From UBA7662 sp036787895 (GTDB taxonomy: Bacteria; Bacteroidota; Bacteroidia; UBA7662), in the NCBI GenBank assembly GCA_036787895.1, contig DAIQOK010000001.1:342278-406277 (forward strand): DNA of 64,000 nucleotides, written 5' to 3'. Position 1 is the stretch's first letter. Every line of letters begins with the position of its first letter. The translations under genes and the position numbers were made by a program. Of this stretch, positions 40,872 through 49,797 are shown piece after piece. Below the pieces are notes generated by a model. It was not told the DNA's origin. It made no database searches and saw only the letters and a list, made by a program, of their open reading frames with translations.

Positions 40872-41399
40872 TTGAAGCTCGCAGACGGATTTGAAATCGG
40901 CTTTTTAGAACGGACACACGGATTTAAAGGTGAAGTCGTTCTGCAGCTCGATGTAGACAATCCATCGCATTATAAAAAACTGGGGTCAGTTTATCTCTTT
41001 AAAAAAGGTAAACTGATCCCTTTTTTCGTTTCCGGCTCCAAACCCTTGGGCAGAGATGAGCTTTTACTCAAGTTTGAGGACATAGACGATGAAACCGCCG
41101 CCCGTGACTTACTTGGTAGCAGCGTTCATCTCCCCGCCGAAGCCCTCCCCGCCCTCCACGACGACCAATATTACTACCACGAACTACGGGGCATGCAAGT
41201 CATCGACGATATTCTTGGCCTGGTAGGCACCGCATTAGATGTCTACGAAACCCCGCAGCAACACCTCCTTGCCTTTGATCACCAAGGCAAAGAAGTGCTT
41301 TGCCCGCTCAACGATGAGCTCGTATACAGGGTCAACAAAAAAGCCGGCATCATTCATACCCGCCTTCCGGAAGGACTGATAGACGTATATCTCGACTAA
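40872..41399 (+). CDS. rimM: 16S rRNA processing protein RimM
   Basis: The 175-residue protein has the N-terminal RimM beta-barrel ('GFLERTHGFKGEVVLQ') and C-terminal PRC-barrel ('LRGMQVIDDILGLVGTALDV', 'CPLNDELVYRVN'). It assists 30S head assembly. The start must be TTG at 40872: the rpsP TAA is in frame six bases upstream. Only one base separates its stop from trmD. Confidence 0.95.
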   Translation: MKLADGFEIGFLERTHGFKGEVVLQLDVDNPSHYKKLGSVYLFKKGKLIPFFVSGSKPLGRDELLLKFEDIDDETAARDLLGSSVHLPAEALPALHDDQYYYHELRGMQVIDDILGLVGTALDVYETPQQHLLAFDHQGKEVLCPLNDELVYRVNKKAGIIHTRLPEGLIDVYLD

Positions 41400-41400
41400 G

Positions 41401-42084
41401 ATGCGGATAGACATACTTTCGGTCGTACCCGAGCTTTTACACAGTGTGCTCAACCACAGCATACTTAAAAGGGCACAGGACAAGGGTTTGGCCCAATTGG
41501 TTGTGCACAACCTCCGCGATTATACGACCGACAAATACCGTCAGGTAGACGATTACCCTTATGGTGGAGGTGCCGGCATGGTGATGATGATTGAGCCCAT
41601 CGACAAATGTATTACCCAGCTCAAAAGTGAGCGGACTTACAACGAGATTATATATATGTCGCCCGACGGCATATTGTTGGATCAGCCGTTATGCAACCGT
41701 TTGGCCACCCTTGAAGGCAATCTCATCCTATTGTGTGGTCATTATAAAGGTGTAGATGAGCGAGTGCGGGAACATTTTTGTACCATGGAAATTTCGGTGG
41801 GCAACTATGTACTTACCGGAGGCGAATTGGCGGCAGCCATCGTAGCCGATGCCGTAATTCGATTATTGCCAGGCGTTTTGGGCGATGAAACCTCAGCGTT
41901 GTTCGACTCTTTCCAGGACAATTTACTTGCTCCACCTGAATATACCCGCCCTGCAGAGTATAAAGGCTGGAAAGTGCCTGAAGTGCTTACTTCGGGTAAC
42001 TTTGGCAAAATTGCTCAATGGCGCCATGACCAGGCTGTATTACGGACCCGGGAGAGGCGACCTGAATTGCTGAAAGGCGAATAA
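41401..42084 (+). CDS. trmD: tRNA (guanine-N1)-methyltransferase
   Basis: The 227-residue SPOUT enzyme methylates G37 of tRNAs. The trefoil knot is visible in 'LCGHYKGVDERV' and 'ISVGNYVLTGGELAA', followed by 'LLPGVLGDETSALFDSF'. It should act on tRNA-Leu(GAG), which has G at position 37. Third gene of the rpsP operon; rplS follows after 90 bp with a separate promoter. Confidence 0.97.
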   Translation: MRIDILSVVPELLHSVLNHSILKRAQDKGLAQLVVHNLRDYTTDKYRQVDDYPYGGGAGMVMMIEPIDKCITQLKSERTYNEIIYMSPDGILLDQPLCNRLATLEGNLILLCGHYKGVDERVREHFCTMEISVGNYVLTGGELAAAIVADAVIRLLPGVLGDETSALFDSFQDNLLAPPEYTRPAEYKGWKVPEVLTSGNFGKIAQWRHDQAVLRTRERRPELLKGE

Positions 42085-42132
42085 ATCCTATATTTTTCCG
42101 CGGTATCGCTTTTTGATTCCAAGGAATAGTCG

Positions 42133-42140
42133 TATACTTG
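42133..42140 (+). promoter_or_regulatory. -7 box (TATACTTG) for rplS
   Basis: It matches TAnnTTTG except for C at the fifth position, and ends 34 bases before the ATG. Confidence 0.45.
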
Positions 42141-42174
42141 CAACTCGTTTGAAAAACGCTCAATTTCTAAGTTC

Positions 42175-42522
42175 ATGAACCTCGTACAATTCGTAGAACA
42201 AAACACAGTTGGTACACAAAATTTGCCGGTATTCAAAGCTGGCGATACCGTAGCTGTGCACTATAAAATCAAAGAAGGCAACAAAGAGCGCATCCAGGTT
42301 TTCCAGGGTGTCGTGCTCCAGCGCCGTAACTCAGGTGTAAACGAAACCTTTACCGTGCGTAAAGTTTCTAATAGCATAGGTGTAGAGCGTATCTTCCCTA
42401 CTGTGTCGCCTATGATCGACAAAATCGAAATCGTCAACCGTGGTATCGTGCGTCGTGCTCGTTTGTTCTACCTGCGTACTGCCAAAGGTAAAAACGCTCG
42501 TATCAAGCAAAAACGCGGATAA
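42175..42522 (+). CDS. rplS: 50S ribosomal protein L19
   Basis: The 115-residue protein contains the L19 signatures 'FKAGDTVAVHYKIKEGNKERIQ' (within 20-residue halves), 'RNSGVNETFTVRKVS' and 'VRRARLFYLR'. It lies at the 30S-50S interface. Following the order rpsP-rimM-trmD-rplS it completes the conserved cluster, with a terminator 24 bases downstream. Confidence 0.97.
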   Translation: MNLVQFVEQNTVGTQNLPVFKAGDTVAVHYKIKEGNKERIQVFQGVVLQRRNSGVNETFTVRKVSNSIGVERIFPTVSPMIDKIEIVNRGIVRRARLFYLRTAKGKNARIKQKRG

Positions 42523-42545
42523 TTCTATCCCCATTCTAATACAAA

Positions 42546-42580
42546 AGGTTCTCTCCGGCAACGGAGGGGACTTTTTTTTT
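42546..42580 (+). terminator. terminator of rplS
   Basis: A 12-bp stem with G-T pairs (42546-42557 with 42562-42573), loop GCAA, is followed by a run of T. Confidence 0.82.
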
Positions 42581-42673
42581 GTTGTATAACGTTGAGTGCT
42601 TCACTCACCAAGACCAGAGGCAGCTTGGTAGCATTCGATTAGAAGAAATCGAGCCAACCAATTTTGAATATCG

Positions 42674-43117
42674 TTAGAGCTCTCCTATGTCCTCATTCCA
42701 CAACTCCGGCTTCTCCCGGATGAAATCTTCCATCATACTTACACATTCCGGAAGATCGAGGTCGATAACCTCAACACCATGTGATTCCATAAAGGCCTTA
42801 GCGCCGGGGAAAGTACGTGACTCCCCTACGATGACTTTAGGAATACGAAACTGAACGATGGTACCGGCACACATATAACAGGGCATGAGGGTACTGTAAA
42901 TTACCGTATTCCGATAACTTCCTACCCTGCCGGCATTAAATAAACAGTCCATCTCGCCATGGCGTATGGGATTATCTTCCTGCACACGTTTATTGCGACC
43001 ACTGGCAACCAATTTCCCATTTTTTACCAGTACCGAGCCGATAGGAATGCCACCTTCTGCTAATCCCTTTTGGGCTTCAGCAATGGCCAGCTGCATAAAT
43101 TCATCAGCTTTATGCAT
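42674..43117 (-). CDS. zinc cytosine deaminase, fungal FCY1-like
   Basis: The 147-residue CDA-fold protein has His53-x-Glu55 ('HGEMD') and Cys80-x2-Cys83 ('PCYMC') as zinc ligands and proton shuttle. The segment after the zinc site ('IPKVIVGE') and the C terminus ('ELWNEDIGEL') resemble yeast cytosine deaminase more than TadA. It would convert cytosine to uracil for pyrimidine salvage; guanine or nucleoside deaminases are alternatives. It overlaps the AsmA gene by one base (TAATG). Confidence 0.8.
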   Translation of the reverse strand: MHKADEFMQLAIAEAQKGLAEGGIPIGSVLVKNGKLVASGRNKRVQEDNPIRHGEMDCLFNAGRVGSYRNTVIYSTLMPCYMCAGTIVQFRIPKVIVGESRTFPGAKAFMESHGVEVIDLDLPECVSMMEDFIREKPELWNEDIGEL

Positions 43118-45996
43118 TATTTCAGTTTTTCGTCAGCTTTACGTCTGGCTTCTGCCATTAAATTGTCGGCACGCTGGTTGGCTTCTTGCTCCAATTGCGC
43201 GGCTTTAACGTTGGCTTGTTTACGAATGCCTTGGGCGGCTTTTTCCGCTGCTGCTTTTTTTACCGGGTTAGATCCAGCCTCAGCGATAAGTTTATTGGCA
43301 TTGGCCTCACCTTCTCTACGTATGACATCAGCAGCGTTTTTGCCTTCAGTCTTAATGCGGTTCGCTTGAACCTGGGCATCTGCCAGTATTTTATCGGCTT
43401 CTGCGCGGGCTTCTTGCTTTTTCTTATCCAATTCCGCCTTTGCTCTTGCTTCGGCTTCCTGACGCTGCTTTTCCAATTCTGCTTTTGCCTTTTCTGCCTC
43501 TGCACGGGCCTTATCTTCGAGTTCTTTTTTGCGACGCTCTAATTCGTCCAATGCTTGTTGTTTGAGATCGTCGCCGGCACCATCGGTCATGCTGGCTAAC
43601 GAAACATCCACTTTCGGGTCATTTACGAGGCCAGTCATACGGACCTTCACCCCTACCGTCTTATTCACATTTACATTCACCCCTTTTTCTGCGGCTTTGG
43701 AAAGCAAACCATTTACCAAAGTATTCGCAGGCCCCAAGAGCTCGCGAGGTACTTCCATTTGAAGGGTGTAATCAATACTCAGGTCGAAGCCATTGGAACC
43801 GCTAACGATCATTTTTATGCCATGCTGCTCGATTTCGAAGGGCTGTACGTAAACGCGACCATTGTCGAATTCAAAACTCAGGTTGACGTTTTTCAGCGAC
43901 AATGACTTCAAATTATTCATTCTGAGCATGTCGGCGGCCTTTTCAAGCGGTTTGAATCCTGAAATAGTGGCATTGGGGATTTTCATTAGGCCACCACCTT
44001 GCAAACTGTTCAAATCGGGCGTCATGTCCTGAAGTAAAAATCCATTGAGCTCAAATCCGGTTGAAAAGCGACCCGAGGTATATTGGCCTATTGGCGCTAT
44101 TTTCTGCATGGTCACGAAAGTGCTAAAGGTCTCTTTCACATCAAAGTCCTGCATGCCGATATTAAATGCCACTGCCGGTTTTTTGATGTTTTGGGTATTA
44201 TAACTACCCGACGTTTGAATAGAACCGCCCAGTAAATTGAGTCCTACCTCATCAAAACCAAGTTTTTGATCCCTTACATACAAATTCCCTTGCAAATTGG
44301 TGATCTCCATATTGTCGTACAACACTTTTTTGAAGTTGGCATTCAACTTAAAATCGACGGTATTGGGAATTTCTATAACGGTAAGTGACGCACTTTCGGT
44401 GGCGGGACTATCAGCTGTGGTTTCGGTAGCATCTCCCATCAATTCATTCAGATTCAAGAGGTTTGAATTCACATTAAAGCTGCCTTTGAGCTTCTCCTCC
44501 CCAAAATAGTACGACAGCAAATTATCGATACGACCACTGGCCCGTATATCGGAAGTGCCCATTTTTGCATTAAAATCTCTCAAGGCCACAAACTGCGGAC
44601 TAAAAGCCATGGCCATACGCTCAATCTTTACGCCGTCCTGAAAATCTGTGCTGCTCACAAAAAACTGCTCAAGCATCATCTCCCCACTTACAGTAATATC
44701 GTTGTATTTCTGCTGCTCTATGGCATTTACCCTACCATTTGCGGTAACGGCCGCAGAAAACTTACCGGTCAGATCTTTGACCATATCGCCGGGGATAAAT
44801 CTTTTCACCTTGTCGAAATCAATACTTGCATTTAAGGCTGCATTGATGGTAGGGTCGCTGATGGGCTTGGTGGTATAGAGACGGAAATCGATAGGATTGC
44901 CGGCCATATCCATGCCGAACTGCTTCAGATCAACGATAGTGGCATCGAGATCACCGGTAGCGTTGGTGATTTTGAGGTCCATCATGATATCGTTAACAGC
45001 TGCGGGCAAGGATGGATATTGGAAGTAACCCTTATCTACACCCAGCACAAAATTGAAGGCGGGCATGCTGTTATCGTTGTAAGTGCCCTTAAGCATACCG
45101 TCGAATACAAATTTGCCCTTGGTCTGGATGTCTTTGAAGTATTCGTCAAACATACCCGGCACCACAGATAAAAGGGCTTTAAAATCGCTCTGTGGGGTAT
45201 TAAACTTCATATCCATCACCATATCGTCGGCCGGCATGGCAAATACCCCTGACAACTTCAGATTAAGCTCGTTCAGGTATAAATCGTTATCAGTGAAGGT
45301 GAAGCTGAAGGCCGGCATATTGATGGCAATGGGCACTTCGAGTTTGGCGGTGGCCTGGCTGATAAAAGTCATGCCGGCATAGGTGTAACTGACCGACTGA
45401 ATTTCGGTTTTGGTTTTGAGCACAAAATCATCGAGCGTAAAATCGCCACTGCCTTCATGATTGATCCCCAGGAGGACTGCTTTTTGCGCATAAAAACGAT
45501 CGTCGTAAATGACATCTACGTTTTTTAGGCTATATGACTGTATGGCAAACCTAAAATCGCTGGTGGTCGTATCCTCAGCTACCACAGCTGCCGTATCGGG
45601 CTTCATAATATCGTAATTGGCTTGACCGCTTGCCAGTACACGAACATGGATTTTGGCATCGGCGATGCGGATTTTCCGGATATTGAGATCTTCGCCCCTG
45701 ATTATGGGCATGATATTCATGGAGAAGCTAAAATCACCCACCCTGGCCAAGGTATCCAGAGCGAAAGTATCTACCCCGATTACCATAAAGTCTTCAACAG
45801 ACATGCTAAAATGCGGAAAATCGCGAAAAAGAGAAACCGAAATATCTCCAAAGCTTATTTGAGCATTCAGCTTTTCGTTGACCGCTTTTAATGCAATTGC
45901 TTTGATTTTGTCTTTGTAGATGATGGGAAGAACGATGGCTGCAGCTAAAACTACTACCAACAATCCGAATAGGGTAAATCCAATTTTTTTCTTCAT
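43117..45996 (-). CDS. AsmA-family protein with long C-terminal coiled coil
   Basis: The 959-residue protein has an N-terminal membrane anchor (about residues 5-26), an AsmA-like repeat structure ('IRIADAKIHVRVLASGQANYDIM', in parts) of beta-rich tandem units through about residue 800, and a final 150 residues of Ala/Lys/Glu/Arg-rich heptads. AsmA-like proteins bridge the inner and outer membranes and are linked to lipid transport and outer membrane biogenesis. The charged coiled-coil tail is not a standard part of the family. It starts the transcript that includes the deaminase; a -7 box is 19 bp upstream. Confidence 0.85.
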   Translation of the reverse strand: MKKKIGFTLFGLLVVVLAAAIVLPIIYKDKIKAIALKAVNEKLNAQISFGDISVSLFRDFPHFSMSVEDFMVIGVDTFALDTLARVGDFSFSMNIMPIIRGEDLNIRKIRIADAKIHVRVLASGQANYDIMKPDTAAVVAEDTTTSDFRFAIQSYSLKNVDVIYDDRFYAQKAVLLGINHEGSGDFTLDDFVLKTKTEIQSVSYTYAGMTFISQATAKLEVPIAINMPAFSFTFTDNDLYLNELNLKLSGVFAMPADDMVMDMKFNTPQSDFKALLSVVPGMFDEYFKDIQTKGKFVFDGMLKGTYNDNSMPAFNFVLGVDKGYFQYPSLPAAVNDIMMDLKITNATGDLDATIVDLKQFGMDMAGNPIDFRLYTTKPISDPTINAALNASIDFDKVKRFIPGDMVKDLTGKFSAAVTANGRVNAIEQQKYNDITVSGEMMLEQFFVSSTDFQDGVKIERMAMAFSPQFVALRDFNAKMGTSDIRASGRIDNLLSYYFGEEKLKGSFNVNSNLLNLNELMGDATETTADSPATESASLTVIEIPNTVDFKLNANFKKVLYDNMEITNLQGNLYVRDQKLGFDEVGLNLLGGSIQTSGSYNTQNIKKPAVAFNIGMQDFDVKETFSTFVTMQKIAPIGQYTSGRFSTGFELNGFLLQDMTPDLNSLQGGGLMKIPNATISGFKPLEKAADMLRMNNLKSLSLKNVNLSFEFDNGRVYVQPFEIEQHGIKMIVSGSNGFDLSIDYTLQMEVPRELLGPANTLVNGLLSKAAEKGVNVNVNKTVGVKVRMTGLVNDPKVDVSLASMTDGAGDDLKQQALDELERRKKELEDKARAEAEKAKAELEKQRQEAEARAKAELDKKKQEARAEADKILADAQVQANRIKTEGKNAADVIRREGEANANKLIAEAGSNPVKKAAAEKAAQGIRKQANVKAAQLEQEANQRADNLMAEARRKADEKLK

Positions 45997-46015
45997 AACA
46001 ACAATATAAGCCAGT

Positions 46016-46023
46016 CAAATTTA
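46016..46023 (-). promoter_or_regulatory. -7 box (TAAATTTG) for the AsmA gene
   Basis: The minus-strand octamer matches TAnnTTTG, 19 bases upstream of the ATG, in the gap after lipB. Confidence 0.5.
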
Positions 46024-46064
46024 GCAAAAGCTAACCGGAAGCCATGCGATTTGGTTTCTAGTTT

Positions 46065-46766
46065 TTAGCTCAGTTCAACGTCGAAAACGCTGGTAAATTG
46101 TCGTAAAAATGCATCTTCTACCTCTTCCATAACAATTGGTTGTCGACTTTCCGTTGCCATGCTGGCTACCGCCTTATCGTCGATACCGCAAGGAACAATA
46201 TGTTTAAAATAGTCGAGATTGGTATTCACATTCAAGGCAATACCGTGCATAGTCACCCAACGACTCGTACGCACACCCATAGCGCATATTTTGCGGGCTC
46301 GCGCTGAATCAGCTTCGAGCCACACTCCGGTAAAGCCCGGATATCGTTCGCCTTTCAAGCCAAATTCGCCAATAGTTTGTATCACAACCTCTTCCAGACT
46401 ACGCAAATACCAATTGATATCGGTTTTGAACTGCTCCAAGTCAAGGATTGGATAGACCACCAATTGTCCGGGACCGTGATATGTAATGTCACCGCCTCTA
46501 TTGATGCGATAATAAGTCGCCTGGTGGGCCTTTAAACCAGCATCATCGAGTAAAAGATGACTTTCTTTGCCGCTTTTTCCGAGTGTATACACATGAGGGT
46601 GTTCAACAAGGAGTAAATCATGGGAGATGGGTAGTTGGGCTTCGGGAGTTAAATCTCTGTTCTGCGTCTTTCTAGCCAGTTTCTCTGCGAATAGCTGCTC
46701 CTGATAATCCCAGGCCTTCCGGTAATCCAAATTTCCTAACCGGATAATGCGGACTTGCTTTTTCAT
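46065..46766 (-). CDS. lipB: octanoyltransferase LipB
   Basis: The 233-residue enzyme moves octanoyl groups from acyl carrier protein to lipoyl domains. 'RGGDITYHGPGQLVVYP', the catalytic Lys region 'ARKICAMGVR' and the nucleophile Cys in 'VPCGIDD' are present. ATG at 46766 overlaps the manA stop by 4 bp and is preferred over an in-frame start 30 bases upstream. It is the last gene of the pgi-manA-lipB operon. Confidence 0.94.
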   Translation of the reverse strand: MKKQVRIIRLGNLDYRKAWDYQEQLFAEKLARKTQNRDLTPEAQLPISHDLLLVEHPHVYTLGKSGKESHLLLDDAGLKAHQATYYRINRGGDITYHGPGQLVVYPILDLEQFKTDINWYLRSLEEVVIQTIGEFGLKGERYPGFTGVWLEADSARARKICAMGVRTSRWVTMHGIALNVNTNLDYFKHIVPCGIDDKAVASMATESRQPIVMEEVEDAFLRQFTSVFDVELS

Positions 46767-47752
46767 GCGGGAATATAGGTTTCGAGTAGCTGGCACGCCT
46801 TGGTTGGCTCAAGGGTCAAGCGTTTGATATTGGCCGGAACCAGGATGCAATCGCCCATACCTACAGCTATTTTATTGTCGGCTGTCGTCATTGTGCAAGC
46901 CCCTCCAATGCAGCTATAAATCACAAAACTATCCCTTTGACTATGATCTCTTTTTACACTTCTATCAAAGGTTAGTTTATTGGTTTCAAAATACTCAGCC
47001 TTAACTAATTGAACCACTTCATTTACAGTATCTACATAAGTATTTTTATAGCTTTCATATCGTTTGAAATCCAATACTTCCAAGGCTGCTTCTGTATGCA
47101 ATTCTCGTTTATTGCCTTGGGCATCTACCCTATCAAAATCGTAAATGCGGTAAGTGATGTCGGAAGTTTGCTGGATTTCACAGATGAGCAAACCTTTACC
47201 GATGGTGTGTACACGACCCGGTGGAATGTAGAATACGTCGCCGGCATCTACTTCTTCGATATTCAGCACTTCCATAATTTTACCGCTGTTCAGGGCATCG
47301 AGATAACTTTCTCTATCCATTTCCTGCTTGAAGCCGGTAATCAGATTAGCCCCGGGATCATTCTGTATAACGTACCACATCTCCGTTTTGCCCTTACAAC
47401 CGTGTTTAGCCATGGCCTGGGCATCGTTGGGATGCACCTGCACAGATAAGTCGGCGCCAGCATCGAGAAACTTGATGAGGAGAGGAAATTCGTTTGGACT
47501 GGCCAGGTAGGATTTTTTACCGACTAAGTCGGCACCATAAGCTGCTAAGAGTTCTTGCAGGCTTTTACCCTGCAACGGACCTCCAGCCACCACCGAAACG
47601 TCGCCGGCTACACCAGATATCTCCCAGCTTTCGCCGCAATTGGGCAAGCTGCCAAAATCTTTGCCTAAAACGGTCTTGATTTTATCGCCACCCCAGAGTT
47701 TTTCTTTAAAAATTGGTTCAAATCGAAGTGGATAAAGGGGTGTTGAGCTCAT
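46763..47752 (-). CDS. manA: mannose-6-phosphate isomerase, class I
   Basis: The 329-residue cupin enzyme interconverts mannose-6-phosphate and fructose-6-phosphate. Motifs include 'FKEKLWGGDKI', 'ESWEISG', the zinc-binding 'VQVHPND' and 'PPGRVHTIGKG'. It is the short form like Bacillus ManA. Four-base overlaps with pgi upstream and lipB downstream couple it to central sugar phosphate metabolism. Confidence 0.94.
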   Translation of the reverse strand: MSSTPLYPLRFEPIFKEKLWGGDKIKTVLGKDFGSLPNCGESWEISGVAGDVSVVAGGPLQGKSLQELLAAYGADLVGKKSYLASPNEFPLLIKFLDAGADLSVQVHPNDAQAMAKHGCKGKTEMWYVIQNDPGANLITGFKQEMDRESYLDALNSGKIMEVLNIEEVDAGDVFYIPPGRVHTIGKGLLICEIQQTSDITYRIYDFDRVDAQGNKRELHTEAALEVLDFKRYESYKNTYVDTVNEVVQLVKAEYFETNKLTFDRSVKRDHSQRDSFVIYSCIGGACTMTTADNKIAVGMGDCILVPANIKRLTLEPTKACQLLETYIPA

Positions 47753-49401
47753 TTAGCTTTCATTTGTTTCCAAGCATTGATTAGTCCGTTGGTAGAACTG
47801 TCGTGGCTGTGAATCGGTTCGTTGTTTTGTAATTCAGGTAAAATTTGGTTGGCGAGCTGTTTACCCAGCTCTACCCCCCATTGGTCGAAACTATAGATGT
47901 TCCAGATGATGCCCTGCACGAATATTTTATGTTCGTAAAGCGCAATCAACAGCCCTAAATGGAAGGGGTCAATCGTTTTTAAGAGTAAACTGTTGGTTGG
48001 GCGGTTGCCTTCAAAAACTTTGAATGGAGCCAATTTTTCAATTTCATCCTCAGATAAACCTACTTTCTTTAATTCATATTTAGCTTCATCTAAGGTTTTA
48101 CCGTTCATGAGGGCTTCGGTCTGGGCGAAGTAATTGGCCAGCAACTTATCGTGGTGACCGGGCAAAGGGTTATGACTGATGGCTGGTGCAATAAAATCGC
48201 AGGGAATCAAATGTGTTCCCTGGTGGATGAGCTGATAAAAGGCATGCTGGCCATTGGTGCCAGGTTCACCCCAGATAATGGGGCCTGTGCTATAGTCGAG
48301 AGCCTGGCCGTTTCGATCGACCGATTTGCCATTACTCTCCATATTCCCCTGTTGAAAATAGGCAGCAAAACGGTGTAAATACTGATCATAAGGCAGAATA
48401 GCCTCACTTGTTGCTCCTAAAAAGTTGGTATTCCAGATGCCAATCATAGCCAGTAAAACCGGGGCATTTTCATGAAGTGGCGCTATTTGGAAGTGTTTGT
48501 CCATGGCAAAAGCACCCTCGAGCAATTCTTCAAAACGTTCGTAACCAATCCCCAGCACGATCGACAAACCAATGGCCGACCACAACGAATACCGCCCGCC
48601 TACCCAATCCCAGAAGGGAAACATATTCGCCGTATCGATGCCAAAAGCCTGCACAGCCGCTGTATTGGTACTCATAGCCACAAAATGACGAGCTACTGCA
48701 CTTTCGTCTCCGGCAGCTTGCAGCAGCCAGTTTCGGGCGCTGTGGGCATTGGTCATGGTTTCCTGGGTCGTGAAGGTTTTGGAAGCGATTAGAAACAGCG
48801 TGGTCGCCGGATGACATTTTTTCAGGCTTTCGGCAAGATGGGTGCCGTCGATATTCGAAACAAAATGCAGGTTTAGCCGTGTTTTATAGGCTTTGAGGGC
48901 TTCGGTAACCATCATTGGACCTAAATCGCTGCCACCTATGCCAATATTCACCACATCGGTGATGGCTTCGCCGGTATATCCTCTCCAGTTGCCAGAGATG
49001 ACCTGCTCACTGAAGTTTTTCATTTGGGTGAGCACCGCCTTGATCTCAGGCATTACATCCTGACCATCCACCAAAACCGGCTTTTCGCTGCGGTTACGGA
49101 GAGCGGTATGCAAAACCGCTCGTTTTTCGGTCACATTAATGGTTTCCCCGTCAAACATGGCAGCTATGGCTGCCGACAAACCACCTTCCCTTGCCAAATC
49201 AAACAACAGAAATAAAGTTTCTTCGGTGATGCGGTTTTTGGAATAATCCAATAAAAGGTCATGCAACTGCAGACTAAAACGCGAAAAACGCGCCGGATCG
49301 GCAGCAAACAGACTACGGAGATGTAAGTGACTGATTTCCTGCTGATGTTGCGTTAATTGTTTCCACGCAATTGTTTTAGTGGGGTTGGAAGTAGGCAACA
49401 T
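47749..49401 (-). CDS. pgi: glucose-6-phosphate isomerase
   Basis: The 550-residue enzyme interconverts glucose-6-phosphate and fructose-6-phosphate in glycolysis. Signatures include 'NPTKTIAWKQL' at the N terminus, 'GIGGSDLGP', 'FWDWVGGRYSLWSAIGLS', and 'HQGTHLIPCDFI'. Its length is that of the E. coli-type enzyme. The start codon is only 17 bp from the divergent yraN start, so its promoter must overlap the yraN coding region. Confidence 0.97.
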   Translation of the reverse strand: MLPTSNPTKTIAWKQLTQHQQEISHLHLRSLFAADPARFSRFSLQLHDLLLDYSKNRITEETLFLLFDLAREGGLSAAIAAMFDGETINVTEKRAVLHTALRNRSEKPVLVDGQDVMPEIKAVLTQMKNFSEQVISGNWRGYTGEAITDVVNIGIGGSDLGPMMVTEALKAYKTRLNLHFVSNIDGTHLAESLKKCHPATTLFLIASKTFTTQETMTNAHSARNWLLQAAGDESAVARHFVAMSTNTAAVQAFGIDTANMFPFWDWVGGRYSLWSAIGLSIVLGIGYERFEELLEGAFAMDKHFQIAPLHENAPVLLAMIGIWNTNFLGATSEAILPYDQYLHRFAAYFQQGNMESNGKSVDRNGQALDYSTGPIIWGEPGTNGQHAFYQLIHQGTHLIPCDFIAPAISHNPLPGHHDKLLANYFAQTEALMNGKTLDEAKYELKKVGLSEDEIEKLAPFKVFEGNRPTNSLLLKTIDPFHLGLLIALYEHKIFVQGIIWNIYSFDQWGVELGKQLANQILPELQNNEPIHSHDSSTNGLINAWKQMKAK

Positions 49402-49418
49402 GAGCTGTAAATTGGAGA

Positions 49419-49793
49419 ATGGACACGCAAAATAAGCAAACTGGCGCGGAAGGCGAACGTTTTGCCGAGAACTTCCTCAAGGATCACGGTTGGCTAATCT
49501 TAGCCCGTAACTGGACCATTGGTCCGTGGGAGCTGGATATCATAGCCGCCAAAGATGATGTTCTTGCCTTCGTAGAGGTAAAAACGCTGACTCAGCCCGG
49601 TGGTTATTATCCCGAACGCCGTGCCAACCGCCAGAAATTCAGGAATATGGCCAAAGCGGGCGACCTCTACCTCAGCACCCATCTGCATAACGGTCAGGTG
49701 CGCTTCGATGTAATCGCCGTTACCCTGCTCCCCCATCCACCGGAAATCATACACTTTACTGATGTATGGTTTCCTAATAATTTGGGGAGATAG
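49419..49793 (+). CDS. yraN: YraN-family (UPF0102) nuclease-fold protein
   Basis: The 124-residue protein has the restriction-endonuclease-like core 'WELDIIAAKDDVLAFVEVKT' (Glu-x-Asp...Glu-x-Lys) of the family and 'GAEGERFAENFLKDHGW' at the N terminus. It may process recombination intermediates, but the family's role is unsettled. A GGAGA sequence precedes the ATG. It is convergent with the methyltransferase gene, 4 bp between stops. Confidence 0.9.
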   Translation: MDTQNKQTGAEGERFAENFLKDHGWLILARNWTIGPWELDIIAAKDDVLAFVEVKTLTQPGGYYPERRANRQKFRNMAKAGDLYLSTHLHNGQVRFDVIAVTLLPHPPEIIHFTDVWFPNNLGR

Positions 49794-49797
49794 CGGC

